Assembly (NCBI GenBank): GCA_020055645.1 | Contig: CM034550.1 | Span: 20,120,880 to 20,184,879 of the forward strand | DNA length: 64,000 bases | Origin: Tomocerus qinae | Lineage: Eukaryota; Arthropoda; Collembola; Entomobryomorpha; Tomoceridae | Reading direction: 5' to 3' | The notes under the pieces: generated by a model | Database searches by the model: none | What the model was told of the DNA's origin: nothing | Seen by the model: the letters and a program-made list of their open reading frames with translations, nothing else | Part shown: positions 24,006-37,100 of the stretch, one piece after another | How positions within the stretch are numbered: position 1 is the first letter of the stretch | Layout of the letters: each line of letters begins with the position of its first letter | Made by a program: the position numbers and the translations under genes

Positions 24006-25461
24006 CAGTCAAGTGTCGAAAGTAAATGTCAGAAAAGGGTATAGTTTCTTGATTGATTTGTTCTTTTTCTGTAAAATGACTTGGAACACCACGATCACAC
24101 ACAAACGAATCAAATCCATGAATAAGGAAAACACCTTTTTGACTTTAGCTCGCTTATTGTCACAGTGTGTAGCAATAGCAGGTAGAGGACGAGACGGGCA
24201 GCAAAATAATAGAATAGTGGCCTGTAAGCAGTAGATTTTGTTCTATCTATCTACATCTTTATACTGTCTGGCAGTACATACTGTAGTGTAGTATTTTTAT
24301 TTTCTGTATGCAGTCACGTATCTCTTTTGCTATGCTGTATGCTTTACTGCCTACACTATGTACTATTTGACTACCTTGCCTATCTCGAATCTCGACTATC
24401 TGTTCTTCTCTTCGTCTTGTGTGATGGTTAGTAGACTTTTTTTGAGTTTAGAAGACGAGACAGACGAGTGATCCTATTGTTTTTTCTAAACTAGTGGAAT
24501 GGGGATCATTTTACACATTGTTCAAAGGAGATTGGTATTTGTGGATTAATGCAGAAGATGCAAGTATAAAGAAACAAAACACTTTTGACGAATTTGGTAA
24601 GAAAGGTTTATATTGTTTACCTATTCTTGGTTTGTAAAAGGCTGGAAATGGGAGTTGTTACGATTTGATTTATCAAAATAATTCTAGTTTTTGTTTTTAC
24701 TTTTGCCCAACATTCGGGTTTGAGTTGCTGGTTCTAATATGATCATTGTATGAAAATGTGATATTCATTCATTATTTGCAAAGGTCGAATTTCAGCTTTT
24801 CCCATATCTCCAATTTTGAATTTGATTTTCTAGGTTATACTGTGGTCCTGTCTTGCCCTGTACCCATTCATAAATTTTTGATTTGATTTGATGTTGACAG
24901 GTCCTTTGCCGCATTCTCTGCCCTGACAGTCTGATACAACTGAGAGCCAACTGTGTGAGTGGGTGCTAATGCCAAGTGCACAAGGTTTAGCTTAGATTCG
25001 TCATTGTGTCCTCGAAGTCTCCGTACACCGTAACAGTTCGTAGTTGATTGACAGTCAGTAGCAATAGCAAAGTAGTTAAAATTAAAACTCGGAACGACGA
25101 AGACGGAACGGAAGTACAAAATTCTGAACAAAAATTCAACAATCAGATTAGATCGATCAATGAATGTTGTATGACATGATTTACTTCCATTGTTATTGTT
25201 TTTTAACGGTACGAGTAGGTGCTATTAAAACAAAACAATGCCTTTACCCTCATAGTTGAAATTAATATTCATATGCAGTAACACTAAGATATTAGTAGAA
25301 GTTATTATGGTAGTAAATATTATTATCAATTAATTATTATTACATTTGCTTTCATTGTAGATATCTGTCACTGATGCCAGGATCAAATTTTAACTCAACA
25401 TTAATTTTGGGTGTCACAAAAAGTCAGAAGATTTTAACAATTTCACATCTTTGAGTTGACA
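24006..25461. other. Divergent intergenic region
   Basis: Lies between the starts of PAAF1 (-) and WDTC1 (+) and must hold both promoters and any 5' UTR exons. The minus-strand ORF 24868-25131 has no family resemblance and I do not call it. No specific site identified. Confidence 0.45.
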
Positions 25462-28400
25462 ATGAAGCGTTTCAAGAATTTCCCACAGCTTCAACTTCAC
25501 CGCGAATTGGATGTACGAAATAATCTAAAACTCTATAAGTATACCATAAGTACGTTAAATAATATTATCATATTACTAAAGATACCTTTTTGTGGTTTTA
25601 CAGTCGCGATATGCAGCAGTGGTACAAGACAGATTTTTAGCTACGCCAGAGTTTGTCTCTCGACTAGGTTTGCACGGCGAACTATCAGGCCACGTTGGTT
25701 GTGTCAATTGCCTTGAATGGAGTCACAGTGGAAGGTAATGTTTTCCAACAACAATTTATATTATATTATAATATACTAGATTGTTAACTTCACGTTTTAA
25801 TTTCCATTCCTGTAAAAAATTGACCTCTGAGTTTTGTTTAAGGTTTTTCTTATTACTTCGTGACTAATATAAATTGACCATACAGTGACCAGAATTAGTT
25901 TTCCATCGCGGTAAGTAAATGAAATACAATTCCCTTGGGAAATATAGACAAATTTTTGATGCCTAAGCGTGTTGAAATAGTTACAAAATGATACATACAA
26001 ACAAACATTTATACAAGAATACCGACAAAATCCCATTAGCATGTCCCACTTTACGTCTATCTAGTAGTAAAGATAAAGACTAGCTGCGTGCAGACCTAGC
26101 ACATGGGCTAGACAAATGTTGAAATAAGCAAATTTCTAGCGACTGCGCATTGACCCGAATTCCATCGATAGACAATGATTATTTAGTAAACCAATATTTT
26201 GATGCCCAATGTTGAAATGTAAAGCAAAACCAATACCGGTAGTCTAGTTATTACAAAACGATACGAACAACGGACATACACACTAACATTTATTCAAGAA
26301 TACCGACAGATTTCCATGCGCAATTGCGCATGTCCCACTTTACGTTTATCTAAAGTAAAGTAAAGATTAAAGAAGTGAAGATAATCGTTTCTTGCAATGC
26401 TGTAACCTAATTATATCTATTCCAGAATTTTAGCTTCTGGATCCGATGATGTTCATGTCTGTCTATGGGATCCATTCAAAAAAACCCAGCTGGCTAGTAT
26501 TGCAACGGGACATCATGGAAACATTTTTACCGTCAAAGTAATCAAAAACAGTATTCACTCAACATTATTAATGTGTGACTGTGTGATATCCTCCACATCT
26601 TCCTAAGAAACATTTTTTTATTGTTGTATTATTTGTATAGTTTGTACCAAATACTGGGGACCGGACGGTTATATCTGGTTCAGCAGACCATTCTGTTCGC
26701 GTTCATGATGTAACTACCAAAGAAATTTTAAGCATATGTAGCTGCCATTCGGGCAGAGTAAAGCGATGTGTCACCGATCCAACAACTCCTCATCTTTTTT
26801 GGAGCGCTGGAGAAGATGGGATTATTATGGAGCATGACCTACGAACTTCTCATACATGTTCGGCGGATACTAAGAAACCTAAAAATGTTCTTATTGACTT
26901 GAAGACATATTGTGGTTACAAAGCCGAAGCAAAATGTTTGGCAGTGAATCCAGTTCGACCTGATTTTATGGCTGTTGGAGCAAATGATCCATACGTCCGA
27001 ATTTATGATCGAAGAATGATCACAAAGAAAGTAGGGTCTACTAGTTGTGACATTCCTCATGGGGCAGTGCAATATTTAGTGCCAGGTACTAGCAATCTGT
27101 GTTAATGGTATAATTTTGCAGTTGTTCAGAATCTTGAATCTTATTGTTTATTTTATTTTATAGGTCATTTGCCTACTAAGATGACCGAATATAAAAGAAA
27201 ATATCGTTCTTTAGCAGCGACCTACGTTGCGTACAGTCCAGACGGAAAAGAGCTTCTTGTAAACCTGGGTGGAGAACAGATATATTTATTTCCTTTGGCC
27301 GCTGACTTACAAAAAGGGCTGATTCGATTTACCATACCTGATTCTCCAAGTAAGCTTTCTGTGTATAAAATTTATGTCTGTACGACGAATCTTTAATTCG
27401 ACAAATTGGTTCAAAATTCGGTTTGCTATTTGCTATCAAACTTTGCGCTTCGTTGGACTGACTTCGTTGACTGATTTCGTTTCCTATAAAGAATCTCTGG
27501 AACGAAACGTAAATCATTTTAAGACATTACTTTCTTTAATTTGTAAGGCAAGGGGACTTCAAATTTGGTGATGTGAAATTTTCTCTCACATTTTTCTAGT
27601 CAACCGATGACCATAGAGAGATTTGAGTTTCATTGTTGAATAGTGCTACCATACCTGCCGTGTTAGTTTTAAGAATTTTCAAAATTAAAATATTTTAAAA
27701 CTCACCACAAAAAGTTCAACTTTAAAATTATGTAAAATAGTTCAGAATTTTGTGTCTAGTTATTACTAAAAATGAAATTTTTAGAGCTATCTAAAAGTGA
27801 ATACCAAATCTGTCTAAGACCGTGGACCATTATTGGTTTACGAGATAAACGTGATGGAAAATTTCATGTTACCAAATTTAAGGACCATTATCCTTCCATT
27901 TTAAGAATTATTATTTTTTTATTACGATTTGAAGTTCGTTTATGGGATTCATGAGCCAGGGCCAGTGTTTAATAGAATGTTTAATAGCAAACCGAATGTT
28001 GAACCGGTTTTTGAATTACACATTCTTCATGAACCTACTCATGTATAAATTATCTATTTATCTATTTCATCTTATCTATTTCAGCTGGGAGCGACAGTCC
28101 AAAAGATATTCCTACTACGACTAACGGCTGTATTAATGGTATTACTAAAAACGGCTTTGGAAATGTGACAGTCAACGGTGCTGCCGGAGGAGAAAATGGG
28201 TTTTCCAATAGAAATGGAAGTCATTCCGATCTTACTGAAAGAAACAAACTTAGTTTAGCAGCTGAAAACATTAAGAAACAGGTAAATATTTTATTGGAAC
28301 ACTTAAAACGTTGTATTAAATCCAGCACATAGAAAAGTGTTGAAATTGTGTGCATTTAAAGCGACTGCGAGTGATACAAGTTATCAGCTCCATCTTAAAA

Positions 28401-30166
28401 AGTATTGGCGTTTTATTAATTAGGATTATTTTATAATATTTTGTAATAATTATTATCATAACCATAATAAAAATAATATATTTGCCATTCTGCAGGCAAA
28501 TAAAGCGTTTGAAGGTAAAAAGTACGCTCGGGCTATTCATTTATACAACGAAGCCTTGCGACTGTGTCCTCAATCTGCTATTTTGTACAGCAACAGAGCT
28601 GCAGCTTTATTAAAGAGAGCTTGGTAAGAATTAATAGTAAAACTGGTAAAAATAATTGTCTCAAATTTTACAATGATCAATTGATTTGTAAATTTGTCAT
28701 TATAGGAATGGGGACTCTTATACGGCTCTTAAAGACTGTCAAACCGCTATTTCTCTAGATTCAAACTTTGATAGAGCACATTTAAGGTACATTACAAATT
28801 ATTTAGGTACATTGTTTATTTTTCCTTGTCAATTGATTTTTTACAAGTATAAAATGAAATTATTTTCAGATTGTGTCGGTGTCTTTTTGAATTACGTCGT
28901 TTTACGGAATCTAATGTATGTATTCAACAGTTTAAAGATCGATTTCCTACAAAAGTTACCTCCGCTGCTTTTAAAGCTCTAGAAGAAGATTTAAACAAAG
29001 AATTATCTAAAAATTCCGGTGAAAGTTCGTCGACTTCGTCTACAGAAAGTTCACCTAAATCCACCTCATCTTCCTTCTCAACAAATTCCGTAACTTCCTC
29101 ATCTTCCGGAGATAATAACGATTCTTCGACTATTATCACTAGAAGTAGAAACTATTTCCTCCGTTTCGCATCTGATTCAAATAGTTCAAACGATCACGAA
29201 AATGTTATGGACGAAGAATTAGAATTCGTGGCTGTGGATAGTACAGAAGATGGTGATACCAGTAATGATAACGTAATAGTTGCGCCTTCAGATTCGAGTC
29301 CTTCAACCTCGTCAAATGAAGGCAACGATTTGCCCTCGACTCTGAATTTCATCCCCGTCAATCAAGAGTCGGAACTATTGTATCGTTCCGAGGCAGTTGA
29401 TTTTACGACTAGATTTTGTGGGCATTGTAACACAACTACTGATATTAAGGAAGCCAATTTCTTCGGTGGATTTGTCGTTGCCGGATCTGATGATGGCAGT
29501 TTTTTCATATGGGACAGAGAGACGACAAATATTGTACGAATAATGAAAGGGGACGAGTCGATCGTTAATTGTCTTCAGCCTCATCCTAACTACTGCATGT
29601 TGGCTACTAGTGGAATTGAGTCAGTCGTTCGGCTTTGGGCACCCACTCCCGAGGTAATACTATGAACATCCTCTTTTTGTCTACTAATGTTTAACTTAAC
29701 TATTCGTTTCATACTTACAATTTGTAGTACCTAAATTACATTACTTGATTTCTAATTTTTATTTTCCATCCCATCACGAATGTTCTAATTCTGCGTTCAG
29801 CTCTAATATGTATGGAAACTAAAACTATTGATTTGTTGTATTTTTAAATAATAACTTTTCAGAACTAGGCCCTCAAAATTATTATTATTGTTTTCAAGAT
29901 ATTTCATTGAAATATTAGCATTATCATATACAAATATTATATTAGCACTAATTTTATGGTTTGGTTGTTGAAAGGATGGAAAAATGAACGATAGGGTCGT
30001 TGAAGATGTCAATGATGCTGCATACGCAAATCAAAAACGAATGAATTCTAATCCGTTTGAAGTGATCTTGATGAATATGGGCTACCGGCTGAATGGGGAG
30101 GACGATGCATCCGACGAAGAAACATCTCAAGATACCGGTGCTCCGATGCAATGTAATCCAACATGA
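25462..30166 (+). CDS. WDTC1: WD and tetratricopeptide repeat protein 1 (adipose)
   Basis: Ten exons (25462-25549, about 25617-25734, 26426-26537, 26641-27085, 27164-27349, 28085-28281, 28496-28623, 28706-28786, 28870-29653, 29975-30166) give about 776 aa; human WDTC1 is 677. The protein is a CUL4-DDB1 substrate receptor (DCAF9) and the homologue of fly adipose, an anti-obesity gene. N-terminal WD repeats (GHVGCVNCLEWSHSG, ILASGSDD, GEQIYLF) are followed by a TPR block (ANKAFEGKKYARAIHLYNEA, ILYSNRAAALLKR), an acidic Ser-rich linker of about 120 aa, and the family's most conserved C-terminal WD part (CGHCNTTTDIKEANFFGG, VAGSDDGSFFIW, GDESIVNCLQPHP). The tail RVVEDVN...MNMGYRL matches the vertebrate end. 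The exon 2 acceptor at 25617 was chosen on phase; a stronger-looking AG at 25603 would break the frame. Ser/acid expansion of the linker explains the extra length. Confidence 0.93.
25953..26371. repeat. Direct repeat pair inside WDTC1 intron 2
   Basis: About 25953-26081 and 26195-26371 are diverged direct copies of one sequence. They share the order TTTTGATGCC, GTTGAAAT, TTACAAAA, CATTTAT, CAAGAATACCGACA, CATGTCCCACTTTACG and TATCTA. Non-coding; probably remnants of a dispersed element or a local duplication. Confidence 0.7.
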
Positions 30167-33100
30167 TCAGACTGTATTTTTAACATTATTAAATATTTAC
30201 ATCTTTGTGCCCGCTTCATAATATAATCTTAATATTGTCATAATTGAAATATGAACGCAACAACTTCTATATCGAATCCAAACACATAATTTTTATGTTC
30301 GCAAATGACTCGTTAGTTGTAGTAAAGTTAATTTAAAATAACGTAAAAGTTAAGCTACAATGTACCAAAAATGCGTTTCATATACCATAATAAGATCTTG
30401 TTCGTGAAACTATGATACTTTGTGTACTCAGTAGTAAAAGGCTGTATTATTTATACGTGTGAACGACTAAACTCCAAAAGTGCTTGATAATCTTAATAGT
30501 GTATCACACTTTTCAAAAAGTTAACTTCACAATCAGTTTATTAAGTCATGCAAAAGTTTACCTAGATTCTTCACTATGCCCAGGTGCAATTGTGATGAAG
30601 AGTATTTTCCAAAAATGCTATTTCTTTGCAAATGTTGCTGAACGACTGATGTTTCAGTTTTCTTCAACAACAATACTTTATATTATTACAGAATGTACCT
30701 TATATACATAGATAAGTTCTAGCAACTTATTGCAATTTGTATCTTCCATTCTCATTATCAATCTGTTACTCCTTTTCAGAAAAGTATTTTTATTCAATTT
30801 ATAGAAATGGAGTATTTCGTTGTCAAAAATTAACGTGCAATTGGTGGTTGCCTTTAAGATTAGGTTAGGATAGAATGTATTAATATTTGATAGTATTAAA
30901 GTATTATTGTATCGATAGGCTAATATTATTTGTCAATAGGCAGTATAATATCTATATATATTATTTAATAAATGTCAATAATATAGCCCACATTGCATAC
31001 TGACCTACCAATGTCTGCCAATGTGTTGCATGTAATATATGTAATAATATATGTCGATCAGAAATTCTTTGCAAGTGTCAGAACTTCATCCTCTATAGCA
31101 TTATGTAATTATTATCCATTATAAATTCCCAACTAAACGGACTGAATGAAAAATAATTTCTTAGTGTTTTGTAAAGAAAAGAACTGTTATGATTACTTAC
31201 GTATTTATGGCAATTATGCCATTGTATTTCGTTGTATATCTGCACTGTTTATATCCGCAGTGCGGATAATACAGGATAACACGAAAGAAAATAGGCCTAG
31301 AAGTAATTAAAAGTCCTTATGCCAATCATCCTATAATTTGCCATATTCTGTGGCTTTCGTTACCCTTTCTCAAACTCTTTTTGTAAAATTGACTTTGAAA
31401 AAACCTATTTTGAATATTACGTATGTAAGAAAAAAAGATATAACGAACACTCAAATATCGTATAAAGTATCATCAGGGAATTTGTTTACGCCCTTTTTCG
31501 TTTCGTGATTTGTTTGTTTATAAAATGTGATTATTTCCGAAGAATTTTGGAATCTTTATTGTGTATGCACATTTATTAGTTGTGTATACGCGTGTGCTAC
31601 ATAAATGTTTACTCATAAGTTAATGTAAGTAGTAGTTAAATAGTGTAATATTGTGAGATATAATTACCTTTGTTCTATTCTTTATTAAATCGCCGAGTGT
31701 AGTGTAGATTACGAAAAATTAGTCAATTTTTTAATGGTATGTAAAGATAATATTAACAAAGTTAATGTGTGAATTGTGTAGCGAAGATTGAAGAATACTA
31801 AGAATTAAGTGATAGGGTGCTTTTTAAGATGAACAGCTAACTGATTGACTATGGCGATTGCAACAGTATAGATGCATTTCGCTTCTTCTTACTTGGCATC
31901 CCAAAAGAAAGTGCGTCAAAGGAAAACTTTATTAAGCGGAAAGCAGAAAAAATGTTCTTTTGCAGCACTTACTATATAAGCAACAATGGTAATTTCTAGT
32001 TGACTGCATTAACAATGTAAGATATTACGTTTCACGTAAACAGGATTAATGTAAATGTCAACAAAATACTTGCTTCAATTCAAGTCTTGGTGCCTGTTTA
32101 CACACTCATTACTGTGAATTACTAAAATAAAACCAAATCTTAAAATATTAAGTAAATTGTGCAATATTCATTGTAAAGCATACAAATAGCAAGTTTTAAA
32201 TAATGCCCATTATTACAAGCTTTATTGTTAGTATGATAATCATAGTTATAGATGATGTAATAGTTAATATTCTTGTTGAGGTATTTTTTCCATAAAAAAA
32301 TATTTTCATTCAATCTCTTATTAGTTGTGTTCATATTGAGAGCTGGAGGTTGTAATGCTTTTGATCTCAATGCAATCATACCTTTTTTAGGTATATCTTT
32401 AGGGTATTGATGTGGTTGAGACAAGCCCAAGTCAAAGGTCTGTTACTGTTGATTCACGTGTGACCTTCAGTCAACTAAGCTAACTTTTAGTAGCCACTTC
32501 TACATTTAAAACATCTAAACTTGCCCAAAGAAGTCTTAGGATACTTTTGATTTCATGAAAACGCAGTGTTGAGACTTGAGAGGATTTAGACAATGACATT
32601 GACATTATGACATTAAACTGTACTGGTTAATGTAGTTTAGTGCAACAGAGTCGAGATAAAACTGAATTCTGTCGCAGTTTATCTGGATTTTCGTTACAGG
32701 CAGGGCAGGAGTCCAGAGACATTCATGAGTTGCCTACGACCATCTCATCTCTCTTAATATTAACTACTGCGCATAAAAAATCTTAATGTGTTACAAAGGA
32801 TGTGTGTTATGTCCCATAAAATAACGAATTATGCATTATATTATATAGCTACTACTATACATCTAGGCAAGTATACGAGAAGAATATCCTTTCAGCAGAT
32901 GTACTTAGAATACACTTGCTTTTGTAAATCAATCTGTCATATTCATCCTCTTAATGATTATAGAAGACAAGTTGTTGACCTAAGAGTGATAAAAGCTTTA
33001 TATTTTCGTCTGTAAACTGTAAACCTATCGTAATTTGGTAGAAAATATCTCGTTTATGCAGCAACGATCTAATTCCTTCCATTTCATATCATGCCAGCTT

Positions 33101-34143
33101 AAACTTTTCTTTTTGCTCATTATACTATTACTAGGCCACCAGAGCTGCTATTGAATTTCGACAGATTTACTTACGTGACAACATTTTGGTCGAATTTCAA
33201 AGTAATAATAATACTAACCCAGAGTGTGGTTCATTTCTTTGTAATATGCATTTTGCTTTTATAATCGCCCTACCAGACAAACATACATACATAGAAATAT
33301 AGTTAGGTAAATCTATTGCTTTATCAAGTCTACGATTATAATATGGAGATTGTTGTCCAATGGAGTATAGAGTTTGGGTTTAGACTAAGACTATGGTTTA
33401 ACGAAAATCCTTACTTCATATACGGAATGAAACGCCAATAAAAATAGTGTACCTATAAGAGTCTATGTTATATTGCTATTGAAATAATGTTATAACTAAA
33501 TCTGATCCTGCATGGTCTTCAATTGGGATGTCAAAATCTTCTAATTTATACAGAGAAACATGGTCTATGGTTTATTATGATGTTTATATATTTAAAATTT
33601 ACAAATCTCAGATTTTTGGTGAACATTGTATGGGTAAAGGGTAAGGGTCCAATTAACCAATCTAGTAAGATATACCATGTAATCTGCACAAAATTTCCGT
33701 TTTTGAGAATTTCTCTTATTTGCATACTTAGTTAAACTCTTTTTTTGGGGAAATAAAGGTTAAATGATAAAAGAAGCCAAATCGACTTCTGACCTGACTA
33801 AAAAGCAAGCTGCACTGTTACTACTGATATAATATGACATGAAAAATAAATTCATTTAGTTTGTCGATATACACTAATCTAATCATTATGGAGGAGTTCA
33901 TGTTGAACAAATACATGACAATCTTGTTTGCTTCTTGGTCATCTTTTAGTGCAATGATTCCATACTTTAGGAAATATAACCAAGTCGTGTGTAGTATATA
34001 GTCTATGCAGTCTGTGTTTAAACAGATTGACGCGAGTCTCATTTTTTCATTTAGTAAAGCTTAAAAGACAAGAAAGGACATTAGACTTTTCATGGGATCT
34101 ACTTGCTGTAGTCTATAATAGCATAACTATTGTGCCTCAGACA
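30167..34143. other. Gene-poor intergenic region
   Basis: About 4 kb between WDTC1 and the first vitellogenin. An ATTAAA shortly after 30180 may end WDTC1 transcripts. The only stretch with protein-like content is 32140-32430 on the minus strand (a Pro/Lys/Asn-rich ORF that includes QPHQYPKDIPKK). I cannot identify it and do not call a gene. Confidence 0.4.
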
Positions 34144-37100
34144 ATGGCTATCGAAATGCCCTGGGCAAATTTTCTAATTGTTGTCTTAGGTAAGAATTTC
34201 TTTATTAAGCTTCAGGTTTATTGAATCTCCGTATGTCAACATTAATTGGATTATAAAAACATTAAAAATAACCCAATTTCTAAAATACAGCAACGATTCG
34301 TTGAAAATAATATTTTATGCCATTTTTAATAAATAGCAGTGCTAGGAAGTTCGTTGACATCCGTGTCTGCCTCGAGTTTGTTCGCAACTGGAAAAGAGTA
34401 CAAATATCAATATGAGACTTTGGTAACTGCTGGTTCTGAAGAACCAGTGTCTTATGCTTCAAGTTATAGACTTAAAGGCACTTTAAGGGTACAAGGGACC
34501 GCACCTGATACAATTAACGTAAAGGTAAGAAGTATGGTTTTTAATTTAACTGGAAATTACTAGAAAACATTGAAATTCTAAAAAAATTGTCTATGAAGCT
34601 TGAAGATGTTCAAATTGGATTGTACAATGGGCCCTGGAGCTATTTCCCTGTGCCCAATTTTGAATACTTCTCTTCTGAAGATCTCAATTCGATGTCAGAA
34701 CCATTTCAGATTATTACAGAGAATGGAAAGGTATTTTTCACTTTTGAATTAAACTATTTTCAGAAAACATACAAACTAATTTTGCCCTCTAGTTTAAAAC
34801 TCTAGTGATGAATGACCAAGAGCCTGAATGGGCTTCAAATATCAAAAGAGGATTTGCTACGTACTTGCAAATGGATTTGACCAAAGTTTCTGCTGAAAAA
34901 TTGCAGATTTTTAAAAGTTCAGAGGTAATATTTAAATCATAAATATTTTCTCACTTAAAAATCCCTAATTCTAATGTAATACGTAATTACATAATTCTGA
35001 AGGTTACAACAATGGGAGAGTGCACCACAGCCTTTGAAGTTCTTCCTATAGCAGCGACGAAAACGGGCCTAGGAAGAATTAGCAAATTTCGAAATCATGC
35101 AGATTGTCCAGATATTCCTACAAGAACAAGTTCAATTAGCGACAGTCACCATGCATGCAAGGAATCTCAAACCAGGGTATCCTTTCCTTTTCGATTGACA
35201 TAGGTTAAGACATAAAATTGGAGATTATTACTGAAGCGCTTATTTTTTCCCCAGGATATCGTCAATTCAACTGCATATGCAACCTACGATGTTGCTGTAA
35301 CAGGAAATCAAATTACAGTGCAAAGGCTACAAATTCTTTCTTCGATTCTTTACTGGCCATTTACTACTAATGGACCATTTCAGTACAGTTGGCTAAAGTA
35401 AACTGATAGAACTATTTTTCTGAACATCAATTATCTTTCTGAGAATTAAGTCATTTCTAGCTCTGAAAATGTTTTTACTTTCAGCATGACCTTAGCCCTT
35501 AGTTCTGTCGGTGCAATTGGAGACCCCATAAATGGACCTGAAAACCCAGAGACTCACGAAGATCTAACATATGTTTTTGAACAAAGTGATTTCACGGACC
35601 CTGATGAAGAAACTCCGGATTTGCGTCTAGCGGAGCCTTTACTCTTTCATCATACAACTACTGATTCCGATCCCGAATCTCAAGAGAAAATTATGGAGCT
35701 AGTAAGTAACTTATCTTATCCAGGGTGAACAAATATGAATATAATTTGCATAACTGTCAGTAATCAAAAATTTTAAATTCTAGTGTCACCACAGAATTCA
35801 AGATATTGCAGAGTCCTTGTCGACCTCGGATGTCTTGAAGGATACTCAGAAATTCCACAGGCTATCTCCCTTTGCCATTCTTCCAATTATTTCTTCGTTG
35901 GATTACGACTCATTGAAAAGTTGCTACAGTAAATATTCTGCGGCCGCCTCCATAAGTGCAAATAAACTCTTAGAATTGTAACTAAAAATAATTGCATATA
36001 AATATATATTACTTTCCGTGAAAGCCAAAAACATAAGCAGTATTATTTTTCTTTTTTTACAGCCAGCTGTTTCTTGATGGGCTTCTTTTGTCCGGTACAT
36101 CTGCCACGAGTTTAGTGATCCGAGATATTCTCTTACAATCGGATGATAACAAAGTGATCATGAGATTGGCAAACACCTTTCCTCATTATATTCGGCACCC
36201 TTCTGAACTTTTGGCCAAGGAGTTGGATGTACGTTGGATGGAGTATATGACTATTTAAAATAATTGTTCTCTAGTTTCTAAGTTTTAATTAAAATGTTTC
36301 AATTATGTTTTGCAGTCCATTATTTCCTTGGTCAATAAGGACAGTTTAAGCAAGACAGTAAAACGAATGATTGAATTTTCAATGGCGACATTGATTTCAC
36401 GTTCATGCAAGAAATCTCTTTGTGTTACTACTGGTATTCTAGAGAAATATATTGACTACTTCGAAAAGAAACTTTTAGGTAAGTGATAGTGATCTCAAAA
36501 ATATTCGAAAAATCGAACCTTAGCTATAATAATTTTGAAATCATTTCTAGGCACCGACCATTTTGAAGAACAAACTGTAGCTATTCTGGGCCTGAAAAAC
36601 TTGGGAAAAGGGCGTGCGTTAGACAAAGTTTTGGATATCGCTGCAGGAAAAACGAACCATGAAAGAACAGTGAGAGTGCAATCAATCTGGGCACTTGATT
36701 CCTTAGTCTGGGAAAATGCGACAAGAGTATTTGATGCACTTCTTCCAGTATTTTACAATAGAGCAGAAGCATGTGAAATTCGAACCTCTGTTTTCCAATT
36801 CCTTATGTCAATGAAACCTGACGAACGAACTCTTTTAGAAATAGCGTATTACATGTGGACTGAAACTTGTCCTCAAACTGCCAATATTGTTCGTTCCACT
36901 CTAACGTCTATGGCCAACACAAAGCTACCTTGCAATACTGTGTAAGAAACTTATATCCATTTTAAACCCAGCGCAATTTTACACACAATATTTTATCATT
37001 TTACAATAAGCATAATTTGTTTTTTAGAGGAGCAGCTGCAAGAACAGTTCTAAAATATTTGCCACCAGGAAGTATTGATCCTACTAGAACAACATCTTAT

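Noticed and set aside
24868-25131. 87-aa minus-strand ORF upstream of WDTC1
   Set aside because: No family resemblance; it lies in a probable promoter/5' UTR region.
27772-27954. 60-aa ORF inside WDTC1 intron 5
   Set aside because: It is not needed for the reading frame, and the exon 5/6 junction without it matches the family's low-complexity linker.
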